DNA from: Phycisphaerae bacterium
Lineage (GTDB): Bacteria; Planctomycetota; Phycisphaerae; Sedimentisphaerales; Anaerohalosphaeraceae
Assembly: GCA_003567095.1 (NCBI GenBank)
Contig: PXAQ01000254.1
Location: forward strand, 1 to 16,572
DNA length: 16,572 nt
Direction: 5' to 3'
Of this stretch, positions 7,264-14,155 are shown piece after piece. Within the stretch, counting starts at the first letter, position 1, and the number at the start of each line of letters is the position of its first letter. A model generated the notes under the pieces. It ran no database searches. It had not been told where the DNA came from and saw nothing but the letters and a program-made list of their open reading frames with translations. Made by a program: the position numbers and the translations under genes.

Positions 7264-8286
7264 ATGAGTTCCGCTCAGCGATTACAAACCAGGCAGATAT
7301 GGGAAATGGCCGCAGCGGCGAGCCTTTATGCCCTGATGGCGGTTGTCCTGTTTTCGCCGCACGCCCGCACGCTGGGCTCTTCTTTCCGGCTTTTGTACGC
7401 GGTCAATCCGCCCACCGCTGCGCTGGGTGTTTTTCTGTTAAGCCGGCGATGGGTATCGGGCTGGATGCCCTCGGCGGCGGCAGGCCTGCTGTATGGCTTC
7501 GGGCCCTTTGCGCTGAGCTTTATTGCATTTCACCCACTGGCCGGCTTTACATTTGCCGCGGTCGGCTGGCTGCTGCTGCCGGCGGTGTATTGGCAGCGGG
7601 GCTGCAGGCCTACGCCAACCCGCTTTTTGGTGCGAACGGTCTTATGTGTTCTTCCGTTTTTGTTCATTGTTGCGTTTTTCTGGACATTTTCACAACACTG
7701 GGCCGGACGACTGTTTCTGTTGCCTCGAAATATTGTACTGCATGTGCACGATTTTGCCGGTTTTTTTCTGCCGCTGTCGATGACCCGGCAGCCTATTGTA
7801 ATCGGGCTATACCATATCGGCTTGATTGCCTTGCTGATGGGCGTGTTTGTGTATGCCCTGGCCCAGCGGGTGGCCGTGATCATCCCGGCCGCTGTCGGAT
7901 TGGTCCTTGCGTTTATGAGTCCAGTTCTGGGGGTTGGCTCGGTTGTCTGGGCGGCGTTTCCAATGCTTTTCGCCGCTGTTTTGGCCGGTATCGGCCTGCA
8001 AAGTATGCTCTGGGCCGGAAAAGGCGACTCCAAATACCTTCTGTTTTGTGCACTTGCCGGCCTCGGCATCGGGACGGTCTCGGCAGCACTGTACCTGCCG
8101 AACACCCATTTGGCCTATCGAAACCCGACGCTGTTCTACCTCGCCTCCAGTGCCGTTCTTGGCTTATTCTTCCTGCTGAGCCGCTCCGGACTGCGCTGGC
8201 TGGGCTTGCGGTGGTGTTTAATCGCAAGTCTTGTGCTGGCCGACTGCTATCTGTCGGCCCGCTGGATTGTCGACCGGTTGCTGTAA
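7264..8286 (+). CDS. Polytopic membrane protein of unknown function
   Basis: The 340-residue protein starts at ATG 7264, five bases after an excellent AGGAGGT (7253-7259); upstream in-frame codons read as leader. It is almost entirely hydrophobic, with about ten membrane segments, for example YALMAVVLFS, SAAAGLLYGFGPFALSFIAF, FTFAAVGWLLLPAVYW, FIVAFFWTF, IGLIALLMGVFVYALA, and a final WCLIASLVLADCYLS. Short charged loops such as WQRGCRPTPTRFLVR lie between. The NPPTAALGVFLLSRRW / AGLLYGFGPF pattern recalls the GT-C glycosyltransferase-like or YfhO-like membrane proteins, but the catalytic acidic loop motifs of those enzymes are not evident. I cannot name a family. The gene follows purM by 26 bp and is probably cotranscribed with purFM, though a functional link to purine synthesis is not apparent. 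Confidence 0.8.
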   Translation: MSSAQRLQTRQIWEMAAAASLYALMAVVLFSPHARTLGSSFRLLYAVNPPTAALGVFLLSRRWVSGWMPSAAAGLLYGFGPFALSFIAFHPLAGFTFAAVGWLLLPAVYWQRGCRPTPTRFLVRTVLCVLPFLFIVAFFWTFSQHWAGRLFLLPRNIVLHVHDFAGFFLPLSMTRQPIVIGLYHIGLIALLMGVFVYALAQRVAVIIPAAVGLVLAFMSPVLGVGSVVWAAFPMLFAAVLAGIGLQSMLWAGKGDSKYLLFCALAGLGIGTVSAALYLPNTHLAYRNPTLFYLASSAVLGLFFLLSRSGLRWLGLRWCLIASLVLADCYLSARWIVDRLL

Positions 8287-8311
8287 ACAAATCCGATAGT
8301 CGAGAGCCAAT

Positions 8312-8323
8312 TTTGTATACAAA
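8312..8323. promoter_or_regulatory. 12-bp perfect palindrome, possible operator
   Basis: TTTGTATACAAA is fully self-complementary and lies 26 bp past the membrane protein stop. GTATAC-centred palindromes are typical of GntR-family and some sugar-responsive operators. No adjacent promoter or regulator gene supports this, so it may be chance in AT-rich DNA. Confidence 0.25.
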
Positions 8324-8489
8324 TAAAAATAGACCTTTTTTAGCCTTCTTGTCCCAAATAAAATGGCGAGGGTCGCAGCACCGTCTGGGGGGGGGAACGG
8401 TTACCACTCAACCTCGCCGAGGTTTATCGAAAAGCCCATAAGCTTTACTGTCTTTACATACTATATCGGCTCAAATGATGAAAGTCAAC

Positions 8490-8525
8490 AATATTTTTCA
8501 AAAAAGGCGAAAATATTTTTCAAAA
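8490..8525. repeat. Two direct copies of a 14-bp AT-rich repeat, 22-bp period
   Basis: AATATTTTTCAAAA occurs at 8490-8503 and exactly again at 8512-8525. The 22-bp period places both copies on the same face of the helix (two turns), and their A- and T-tracts are roughly in phase, which favours intrinsic bending. They lie about 130 bp upstream of the topoisomerase VI A start and could be protein-binding sites or a supercoiling-sensitive element. Confidence 0.55.
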
Positions 8526-8654
8526 CAATAAAATTTCTAGAATGCCAGAAACGAGGGTTATTTTGTGTTCTGACTTCAAATACGCTTGCATCACCGCGGT
8601 TTTTGACGTACAGTAACACCGTTATTTTCAGAATAGTAATGGAGTCCTACGCCC

Positions 8655-9749
8655 ATGGCGAAAAAAGCAAAAGTCTCCGTTGTCGATCAGATCAAAGACA
8701 ACGCCAACACCGTCTATAAAAAAATACTGGCCAGCCAGAAGCCGACGATGAGCACGCCGATCCGGTCGCTGTCAAACGTCAAGTACAGCGCGCGTAAGGG
8801 CTTTTTTGAAATGCAGGACCGCGCCAAAAAACGCACGCTGACCGTCAGTACCGTCAAAACATTTGCCCAGACCCTGCGGATGATGGCCTTGTCCAAGGGA
8901 CTGGTCGAAACCGACGATATCGCCACCAAACGAGAGGCCTATTACATCTCAAAGAACTGGGACAAGGCCGGCTTTGCCGAACAGCCCGAGTCAGATACAA
9001 TCATGGACGACATCGAGGCGATGTTCGGCGTGAACCGCGAACAGCTCAAGTTCGTCCCCGAAGAAAAAGGCGGCGATGTGGCCGGCAAGCTGGTCGTTGT
9101 GGACAAAGACGCCTCGGGCAAAAAGCTGCGCATCGACTGCACCAAGTTCGGCTCCGGCGCCTATTCCATTCCGGTCGAAGTTGAGGATTTGAAATTCGAA
9201 AGCAAAGCCAAGTTCATCCTCGCGATTGAAACAGCCGGGATGTTCCAGCGGCTGGTCAAATACGACTACTGGAAAACCGCCGACTGCATTCTGATCAGTA
9301 TGGGCGGGGTGCCGACACGGGCCTGCCGGCGTTTCATCCGGCGCCTCAGCGACAGCCTGAAAGTGCCGGTCTATGCCTTTGTCGACGGCGACCCCTACGG
9401 CTATTTTAACATTTATCGCACGCTGAAGGTCGGCTCCGGCAACGCGGCGCATCTCAACGAGTTCTTCTGCGTACCGAAGGTCTCCTTTCTGGGCGTTACA
9501 CCGCAGGACATCAAAGACTATGACCTGCCGACCCATCCGCTCAAAGAGGTCGATATCAAACGTGCCAAGGACGCCCTGAAAAACGACCCGTTCGTCAAGC
9601 ACTACAAGCCATGGCAGCAGGCCATCAACCAGATGCTCAAGCTGGGTGTGCGCGTCGAGCAGCAGGCCTTCGCCAAGCACGGCCTGGATTTCGTCGTCAA
9701 TCAATACCTGCCGAATAAAATCAATCATGCGTCTAAGTTTCTGCCCTGA
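8655..9749 (+). CDS. top6A: DNA topoisomerase VI subunit A (Spo11/Top6A family)
   Basis: Topoisomerase VI is a type IIB enzyme. The A subunit makes the double-strand break through a tyrosine and needs the ATPase B subunit for strand passage. The 364-residue protein has the family layout. Residues 61-130 form the winged-helix 5Y-CAP domain with KREAYYISKNW (Tyr97, or possibly Tyr96, is the expected nucleophile). The Toprim domain has AIETAGMFQRL (Glu191), ILISMGGVPTRACRRFIRRL and VYAFVDGDPYGYFNIYRTLK (Asp244, Asp246). The N-terminus is basic. ATG 8655 has GGAG ten bases upstream. No B subunit gene lies beside it; in archaea the two are usually adjacent. In bacteria topo VI is uncommon, so horizontal transfer from archaea is possible but cannot be shown here. 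It may be cotranscribed with the following PLP-protein and phosphatase genes. Confidence 0.93.
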   Translation: MAKKAKVSVVDQIKDNANTVYKKILASQKPTMSTPIRSLSNVKYSARKGFFEMQDRAKKRTLTVSTVKTFAQTLRMMALSKGLVETDDIATKREAYYISKNWDKAGFAEQPESDTIMDDIEAMFGVNREQLKFVPEEKGGDVAGKLVVVDKDASGKKLRIDCTKFGSGAYSIPVEVEDLKFESKAKFILAIETAGMFQRLVKYDYWKTADCILISMGGVPTRACRRFIRRLSDSLKVPVYAFVDGDPYGYFNIYRTLKVGSGNAAHLNEFFCVPKVSFLGVTPQDIKDYDLPTHPLKEVDIKRAKDALKNDPFVKHYKPWQQAINQMLKLGVRVEQQAFAKHGLDFVVNQYLPNKINHASKFLP

Positions 9750-9799
9750 GCCGAAGACGACGGCAAACCGAACCATTTGCCAACAATGAGCCGAGTACA

Positions 9800-10522
9800 A
9801 TGAATCAGATTTTAGCGGACAGATTCAAGCACCTGCAGGATTCCATCGGCCAGACGTGCGCTCGGGCTGGCCGGTCTGAAAAATCCGTGCGCCTGATCAT
9901 TGTCACCAAGACCGCCCCGCCGGAGCTGGTCAAGGATGTCATCCGGCTGGGCTGGGCCGAGCTGGGTGAAAGCCGCGCCCAGCGCCTCACCCAGATTGCC
10001 GCCGAGATCAACACATTCCTAAGCGAAAATGCCGACCAGCCCGACATTCCCAAAGCTGTTCACTGGCACATGATCGGCCATCTGCAGCGCAACAAGGTCA
10101 AAGCCACCCTCAAGCACTGCCGGATGATCCAGTCGGTCGATACGCTTCGCCTGGCCGAGGAAATCAACACCTGTGCCTATAAGATGGGTATTCATACCGA
10201 TATCCTGCTGCAGGTCAACTGTTCCGGCGAGCCGCAGAAGTACGGCGTGCCCGTCGGCGCAACCGTCCACTTGGCCGAGCAGATCGCCACGATGACCAAC
10301 CTGCGGCTGACCGGACTGATGACCATGGCCCCGCTGACAAAAGAGACCGACCGCGTCCGGGCCTGCTTTGCCCGCGCCAAAGAAGTCTTCGAAGACATCC
10401 GCGCCGAAAAAATCGTCGGCGCCAAGTTCAAGCACCTCAGTATGGGCATGAGCCAGGATTACCCAATCGCCATCGAAGAAGGCGCCACCATGCTGCGGAT
10501 CGGCTCGGCGCTGTTCGCCTGA
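9800..10522 (+). CDS. YggS/PLPBP-family pyridoxal phosphate homeostasis protein
   Basis: The 240-residue protein belongs to the alanine racemase-like PLP-binding family (YggS/PROSC), which holds PLP and affects amino-acid and B6 balance without known catalysis. Family landmarks: RLIIVTKTAPP with Lys37 as the PLP lysine, LGESRAQRL, VHWHMIGHLQRNKVK, SVDTLRLAEEIN, LLQVNCSGEPQKYG, GLMTMAPL, HLSMGMSQDYPIAIEEGATMLRIGSALF. Length is typical. It follows top6A by 50 bp and precedes the phosphatase gene by 38 bp, consistent with one transcript. Only a weak GAG precedes the ATG. I am confident of the family. The usual gene symbol varies between organisms. Confidence 0.94.
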   Translation: MNQILADRFKHLQDSIGQTCARAGRSEKSVRLIIVTKTAPPELVKDVIRLGWAELGESRAQRLTQIAAEINTFLSENADQPDIPKAVHWHMIGHLQRNKVKATLKHCRMIQSVDTLRLAEEINTCAYKMGIHTDILLQVNCSGEPQKYGVPVGATVHLAEQIATMTNLRLTGLMTMAPLTKETDRVRACFARAKEVFEDIRAEKIVGAKFKHLSMGMSQDYPIAIEEGATMLRIGSALFA

Positions 10523-10560
10523 TCGCCGCGTCCGATAAAGACAGCAAATCGATTTTCTGT

Positions 10561-11802
10561 GTGAAAAATACAAAATTTCACGCCGCGACAGTGAACTTGC
10601 CCGCCCCAATGACCGACATAGCGGATATGGTGAACGCAAACGTTCAAACTTTCTGCCATACGATCAGCGCGCCGGTCAATGTCCTGTTTGTGGACTGCCC
10701 GGCGGCATTTGTCGATAAGCTCACGGCCCGGCTCATCGCCGGTAGATTAAGCTGGGCACAGACCTCCTTCACACAGCTTCAGCAGTGCCTGGAGAGCCGA
10801 ACCATCACCGGCTCGGTTGTCTTTGGCTCGTCCGTGGCAAAGCATGCCGATGCCAACGCGCTGTCATGCTTGACAAAATCGCTGCAAAAACAGCATACCG
10901 CGATGTTTTTCCTGCACACCGAACCGCCCATTAAACCCCGCAATCCCCTCGTGACCGTCCTGGCCGACCCGGCCGAAAGCGAACTGGCCGCCCGGTTGGA
11001 AACCGCCGCCCTGTTTGCCCGCCAGCGCCGCATTGAGCAGCGCCGATCAGCGATGCACGATGACATCCCCGAACAGCTCGAGATTGCCGGCCAGGTTCAG
11101 CGCAACTTCCTGCCGGCCCGGCTGCCGCAGACCGCCCACGTCCGCTGGTCGACCATGTTCCGCCCGGCTCAATGGGTCTCCGGCGACATTTACGACATCG
11201 CGCGGGTGGACGAGAAGCACATCGGGTTTTACCTGGCCGACGCGGTGGGCCACTCGATGCCGGCGGCCTTGCTGACCATCTTCCTCAAACAGGCCACCAT
11301 CATGCGTCAAAGCTTCGATCACGACTACCGCATCTATGAGCCCAGCGAGGTCGTGGCGAAACTGAACCGGCGCATGGCCCAGCAGGAATTTGCCGGCTGC
11401 CTGTTTGCCACCTGTTGCTACGGCCTGTTGAACACCGAGACCTATGAGCTTCGTTTAGCACGGGCCGGCCACCCCTATCCACTGTTGATTCGCGACAACA
11501 AGCCCACCTGCCTGCAAAGCCGCGGCGGCCTGCTCGGGGTATTTGACCAAGCCCAATTCGAACAGCTCTCAGTGACCCTGGAGCCCGGCGACAAGCTGCT
11601 GCTGTACTCCGACGGCGGCGAACCGCTGATCGGCGATGCCGCAGACAATGGTGCGATAGCATTCGGGAAATCCTTCGAGGCCATCTGCGATTTGCCCGTC
11701 GAGCAACTGATTCAGGCCTATGACCACATGGCCCGCTGCCATCGCTTCAAACCGGGGGAACTGGACGACGTGACCGCCATCGGTCTGGAAATCCTGCCGT
11801 AA
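10561..11802 (+). CDS. SpoIIE/PP2C-type serine phosphatase with degenerate receiver-like N-terminal domain
   Basis: The 413-residue frame begins at GTG 10561; no start has a good ribosome binding site, and ATG 10609 or 10627 are alternatives, so the N-terminus is uncertain. Residues about 38-150 look like a receiver fold (NVLFVDCPAAFVDKLTARL), but the phosphoacceptor position reads SVVFGSS with no Asp, so it is a pseudo-receiver at best. A helical linker with EQLEIAGQVQRNFLPARLP, typical before these phosphatases, leads to the PP2C/SpoIIE domain: VSGDIYD (Asp209), YLADAVGHSMPAALL (Asp227), RAGHPYPLLI, KLLLYSDGGEP (Asp351) and LDDVTAIGLE (Asp402/403), which carry the metal-binding acids. It probably dephosphorylates an anti-sigma-factor antagonist or similar partner; none is encoded nearby. 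It is the last gene of the plus-strand group and converges on the S41 protease gene with only 29 bp between stops. Confidence 0.9.
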   Translation: MKNTKFHAATVNLPAPMTDIADMVNANVQTFCHTISAPVNVLFVDCPAAFVDKLTARLIAGRLSWAQTSFTQLQQCLESRTITGSVVFGSSVAKHADANALSCLTKSLQKQHTAMFFLHTEPPIKPRNPLVTVLADPAESELAARLETAALFARQRRIEQRRSAMHDDIPEQLEIAGQVQRNFLPARLPQTAHVRWSTMFRPAQWVSGDIYDIARVDEKHIGFYLADAVGHSMPAALLTIFLKQATIMRQSFDHDYRIYEPSEVVAKLNRRMAQQEFAGCLFATCCYGLLNTETYELRLARAGHPYPLLIRDNKPTCLQSRGGLLGVFDQAQFEQLSVTLEPGDKLLLYSDGGEPLIGDAADNGAIAFGKSFEAICDLPVEQLIQAYDHMARCHRFKPGELDDVTAIGLEILP

Positions 11803-11831
11803 CAATCAACCGCCGAAGGTTTTGCCTTGTC

Positions 11832-13931
11832 TCACTGCGCAGCTAAGATCTGCGCCTTGAGCACCACCACCGCCGTCGAAAGCTGCGCATCGGCCATCAG
11901 CATCTGCCGCACCAGCGACTCATGCTGCGCCTCGGCGCATGTCGGATCGCTAGCCTGCATCAATTGCCTGCGCCGCTGATTTTGAATCTCCCGGATGCGT
12001 GTCCGCTCATAGGCATACAGCGGCAGTTCAATCGCCGGCTCGATGCCCCAGTCCGTTTGCCCCTCGGCCTGAAGACTGTAGCGATTCTGCACAGGCCGTC
12101 CGTCCGGCAGATAATAGTACGCCGTTGTCAGCTTCAACCGCCCCCCGACATCCCCCAACCCCACCACATCCTGCACCGTCCCTTTGCCGTAAGTGCGCTG
12201 CCCGATAAGCGTTACCTGCTGGCCCTTTCGCGCCGCCACAGCCCCGGCAACAATCTCCGACGCGCTGGCGCTGCCCTCATCGATCAGCATCACGATCGGA
12301 TAGTCCCGCCGCACGCTGTTAGAGTGGGCCTTCCAGACGGCATGGGTACCGTTCCTGCCGCGACTGCTCAGCAGCACGCCGTCACTGACAAACAGATCCG
12401 CAAAGGCCGCCGCCTCGCTGAGCAGCCCTCCGCCGTTGCCCCGCATATCCACAATCAAACCGCCCAATCCCTGCGATTCCAGGCACTCCAGCACCTCGCG
12501 GGCCTGGTCGGCGGTTCTATTCGTAAACCCGTTTAAGTGCAGGTAGCCGATACGGTCTTTGGCATCTAGAAAATAGTCCCAACGTCCCTGTGTCTCTTTG
12601 TTTTCGGCCCGCTGGGCGCCCTCGACAGTCGGCAACACCACCTGCCGGCGGGTAACCGTCACCACTGTCTTTTCCTCCGTGCCCGCCTGGATAACCGTCA
12701 GACTGACCGACGTGCCCACCGGCCCAGAAATCAGCGCCGCGACACACTCGGTCGGCAAATCCCGAGTGGATCGCCCGTCTACGGCTTCAATCACGTCATC
12801 AGCGGCCAAAAACGTCTCCGCCGCCGGCGTATCGGGAATCACCGACACGATCACCAATTGCCCGTCATCTTTGCGGATGCGCACCCCGACGCCGCCGAAT
12901 TGACCGGTTATAGTCTTATCAAACGCCCCCACGCCTTCGGGCCAGACGGCCTCGGTATAAGGGTCCAGCGCCGCCAGGGCCGCCTCGATAAACTGGGCGA
13001 CAATAACCCCCTCCGGCAGCGTCAGCGTCTTGGCATTGATCGCAAGCAGCATATCCAGTACACCCGCCACTTGGCAGGCCGAGGTCGGCAACGGGGCCGA
13101 TTGCAGGCTGTCAAGATGCTCCGTCCATGCAGCAAACGTATCGGAATCGGCCTGGACCGCAAGCGCAACCGTCGGGTTGCCCAGCACCTCAGGCAGCAAA
13201 GACAACCGCCGCAGACCCGCTTTGGCCGCATCGTCAAATGGCACAGGCCTGGCGTAGTTCGCCTCGAGCAGCTCCAGCATCCGCACCGCGATATCCCGCC
13301 GGACCTGCGCATACGGCACCGCCGTTTCGTCACAGGGATTGACACGAATCGCGTTAACAAGGGCCCGGCGCTCTTGACTATCCTCAACGGCCAGCCGATA
13401 GTGCTCCGGCTCAAACAGATCCAGCCACCGCAACCACTTCCTCCACGCCTCATCCCAATGCCCCGCCTGGTAATCGGCGTAAAATTGCGCCTCCACAGCC
13501 CCACGCAGCGCCCGATAGCCCCGATGGTCCAGCAACTGCTCACGCTCGGCTTGCTCGGCATTATCCCAGGCCGACTTAAACAGCCCCATTGCCTCAAACA
13601 GCCGCGCCTCATCGGCCTCAGCCAGATCGACCGACGCAAAGTCCGAAAGCTTCTGCTCAAATACCGCCCTGCGCTGCTCGGCCCGCTGACGCGTCAAAGC
13701 CCAGTGCTCCAACAGCAGACCCCGGATCTGCCACGCCGGGCAATCGTCTGCGCCCTGAACCGAACCCAACAGCTCCAGCGCCGCATCCCAACGTCCGAGG
13801 CGCACATCATCGACCGCCTCGCCCAGCACAGCCGACGCATCGCCCTGCCCGCCAGCGGCATATCCAAAACAGCCTGCCAAGACCGCGCAAACGAACAGAA
13901 AAAAGATTCTATTTGTCCGGTTAAAATTCAC
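11832..13931 (-). CDS. S41 tail-specific (C-terminal processing) protease, probable lipoprotein
   Basis: The start is uncertain. GTG 13931 gives 699 residues and places a lipoprotein-type signal at the very N-terminus (NFNRTN, hydrophobic run, lipobox LAGC with Cys21). GTG 13991 would add 20 non-signal residues. GGGAGG at 13964-13969 sits 17 bases before TTG 13946, another option. After the signal come about 300 residues of helical, Glu/Leu/Trp-rich sequence with no recognised domain, then a PDZ domain (about 335-432; GVGVRIRKDDG, VSVIPDTPAAETFL, DDVIEAVDGRS), then the S41 protease domain: IGYLHLNGF, GLIVDMRGNGGGLLSEA, DEGSASASEI with catalytic Ser558, and RTYGKGTVQ with catalytic Lys583. The Ser-Lys spacing of 25 matches CtpA/Prc. 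It should cleave C-terminal tails of envelope proteins and be anchored on the periplasmic side. Convergent with the phosphatase gene, divergent from the RNase Z-like gene. Confidence 0.9.
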   Translation of the reverse strand: MNFNRTNRIFFLFVCAVLAGCFGYAAGGQGDASAVLGEAVDDVRLGRWDAALELLGSVQGADDCPAWQIRGLLLEHWALTRQRAEQRRAVFEQKLSDFASVDLAEADEARLFEAMGLFKSAWDNAEQAEREQLLDHRGYRALRGAVEAQFYADYQAGHWDEAWRKWLRWLDLFEPEHYRLAVEDSQERRALVNAIRVNPCDETAVPYAQVRRDIAVRMLELLEANYARPVPFDDAAKAGLRRLSLLPEVLGNPTVALAVQADSDTFAAWTEHLDSLQSAPLPTSACQVAGVLDMLLAINAKTLTLPEGVIVAQFIEAALAALDPYTEAVWPEGVGAFDKTITGQFGGVGVRIRKDDGQLVIVSVIPDTPAAETFLAADDVIEAVDGRSTRDLPTECVAALISGPVGTSVSLTVIQAGTEEKTVVTVTRRQVVLPTVEGAQRAENKETQGRWDYFLDAKDRIGYLHLNGFTNRTADQAREVLECLESQGLGGLIVDMRGNGGGLLSEAAAFADLFVSDGVLLSSRGRNGTHAVWKAHSNSVRRDYPIVMLIDEGSASASEIVAGAVAARKGQQVTLIGQRTYGKGTVQDVVGLGDVGGRLKLTTAYYYLPDGRPVQNRYSLQAEGQTDWGIEPAIELPLYAYERTRIREIQNQRRRQLMQASDPTCAEAQHESLVRQMLMADAQLSTAVVVLKAQILAAQ

Positions 13932-14020
13932 CCAAACATCGCCCAATGAGTAATTCTCAATAACCTCCCTATAAAATACCCCTTCCTGCACCCAAAATCA
14001 AGACAGAATCGCAAAGAATA

Positions 14021-14081
14021 TGGGATGGGCAGGGAACACCGTATCCGTCTTAAAGGTATACGGTGTTCCCTGCCCATCCCA
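14021..14081. repeat. Perfect 24-bp inverted repeat with 13-nt loop
   Basis: 14021-14044 is the exact reverse complement of 14058-14081; the loop is 14045-14057. The arms are G/C-rich with no T-run after either side, so it is not a classic terminator, and it lies between divergently transcribed genes where none is needed. It could be a REP-like or MITE-like mobile palindrome, a cruciform, or a large operator. It ends 20 bp before the -35 box of the RNase Z-like gene. Confidence 0.9.
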
Positions 14082-14100
14082 CAAGCGGGGCGAGAAATTG

Positions 14101-14129
14101 TTGACTTTTGGGGTGGGTTTGCCTACGAT
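14101..14129 (+). promoter_or_regulatory. Putative promoter of the RNase Z-like gene
   Basis: TTGACT (14101-14106) and TACGAT (14124-14129) are 17 bp apart, five and four of six matches to consensus. Transcription would start about 20 bp before ATG 14156, which has AGGGAA (14145-14150) as ribosome binding site, so the leader is very short. Confidence 0.5.
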
Positions 14130-14155
14130 ACCGCTTTTTCTGACAGGGAAACACA

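Larger units (their letters stand above)
8287..8654. other. AT-rich non-coding region upstream of topoisomerase VI A
   Basis: This 368-bp stretch has no supported gene. A weak frame (8363-8719) runs through it but has no ribosome binding site and overlaps the next gene. It contains, in order: a 12-bp palindrome TTTGTATACAAA (8312-8323), a run of nine G (8387-8395), a small hairpin AACCTC-GCC-GAGGTT (8410-8424), two copies of a 14-bp repeat (8490-8525), and a TTGACG (8603-8608) without a good -10 at normal spacing. GGAG at 8641-8644 is the likely ribosome binding site of the following gene. No clear terminator for the purF operon is visible. The region is clearly poorer in G+C than its coding neighbours. 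Confidence 0.6.

Noticed and set aside
7242..8441. 399-residue frame overlapping the membrane protein gene in another frame
   Set aside because: The alternative frame starting at 7264 has an ideal ribosome binding site and clean membrane segments; this frame is Cys/Gly/Arg-rich and looks like an out-of-frame shadow.
8603..8608. TTGACG as a -35 box for top6A
   Set aside because: At 16-18 bp spacing the -10 candidates (for example TTTCAG) match poorly, so no promoter is called, though the box itself is noted in the region entry.
8363..8719. 118-residue frame in the leader of top6A
   Set aside because: No ribosome binding site, runs across the nine-G tract, overlaps the true top6A start, and the translation changes character along its length.
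12858..13949. 363-residue open frame on the plus strand opposite the S41 protease gene
   Set aside because: Antisense shadow of the protease; Arg/Gln/Pro/Leu-rich with no family features.
14021..14081. The long inverted repeat as an intrinsic terminator
   Set aside because: It has no T-tract on either side and sits between two divergent gene starts, so termination is not its likely job.
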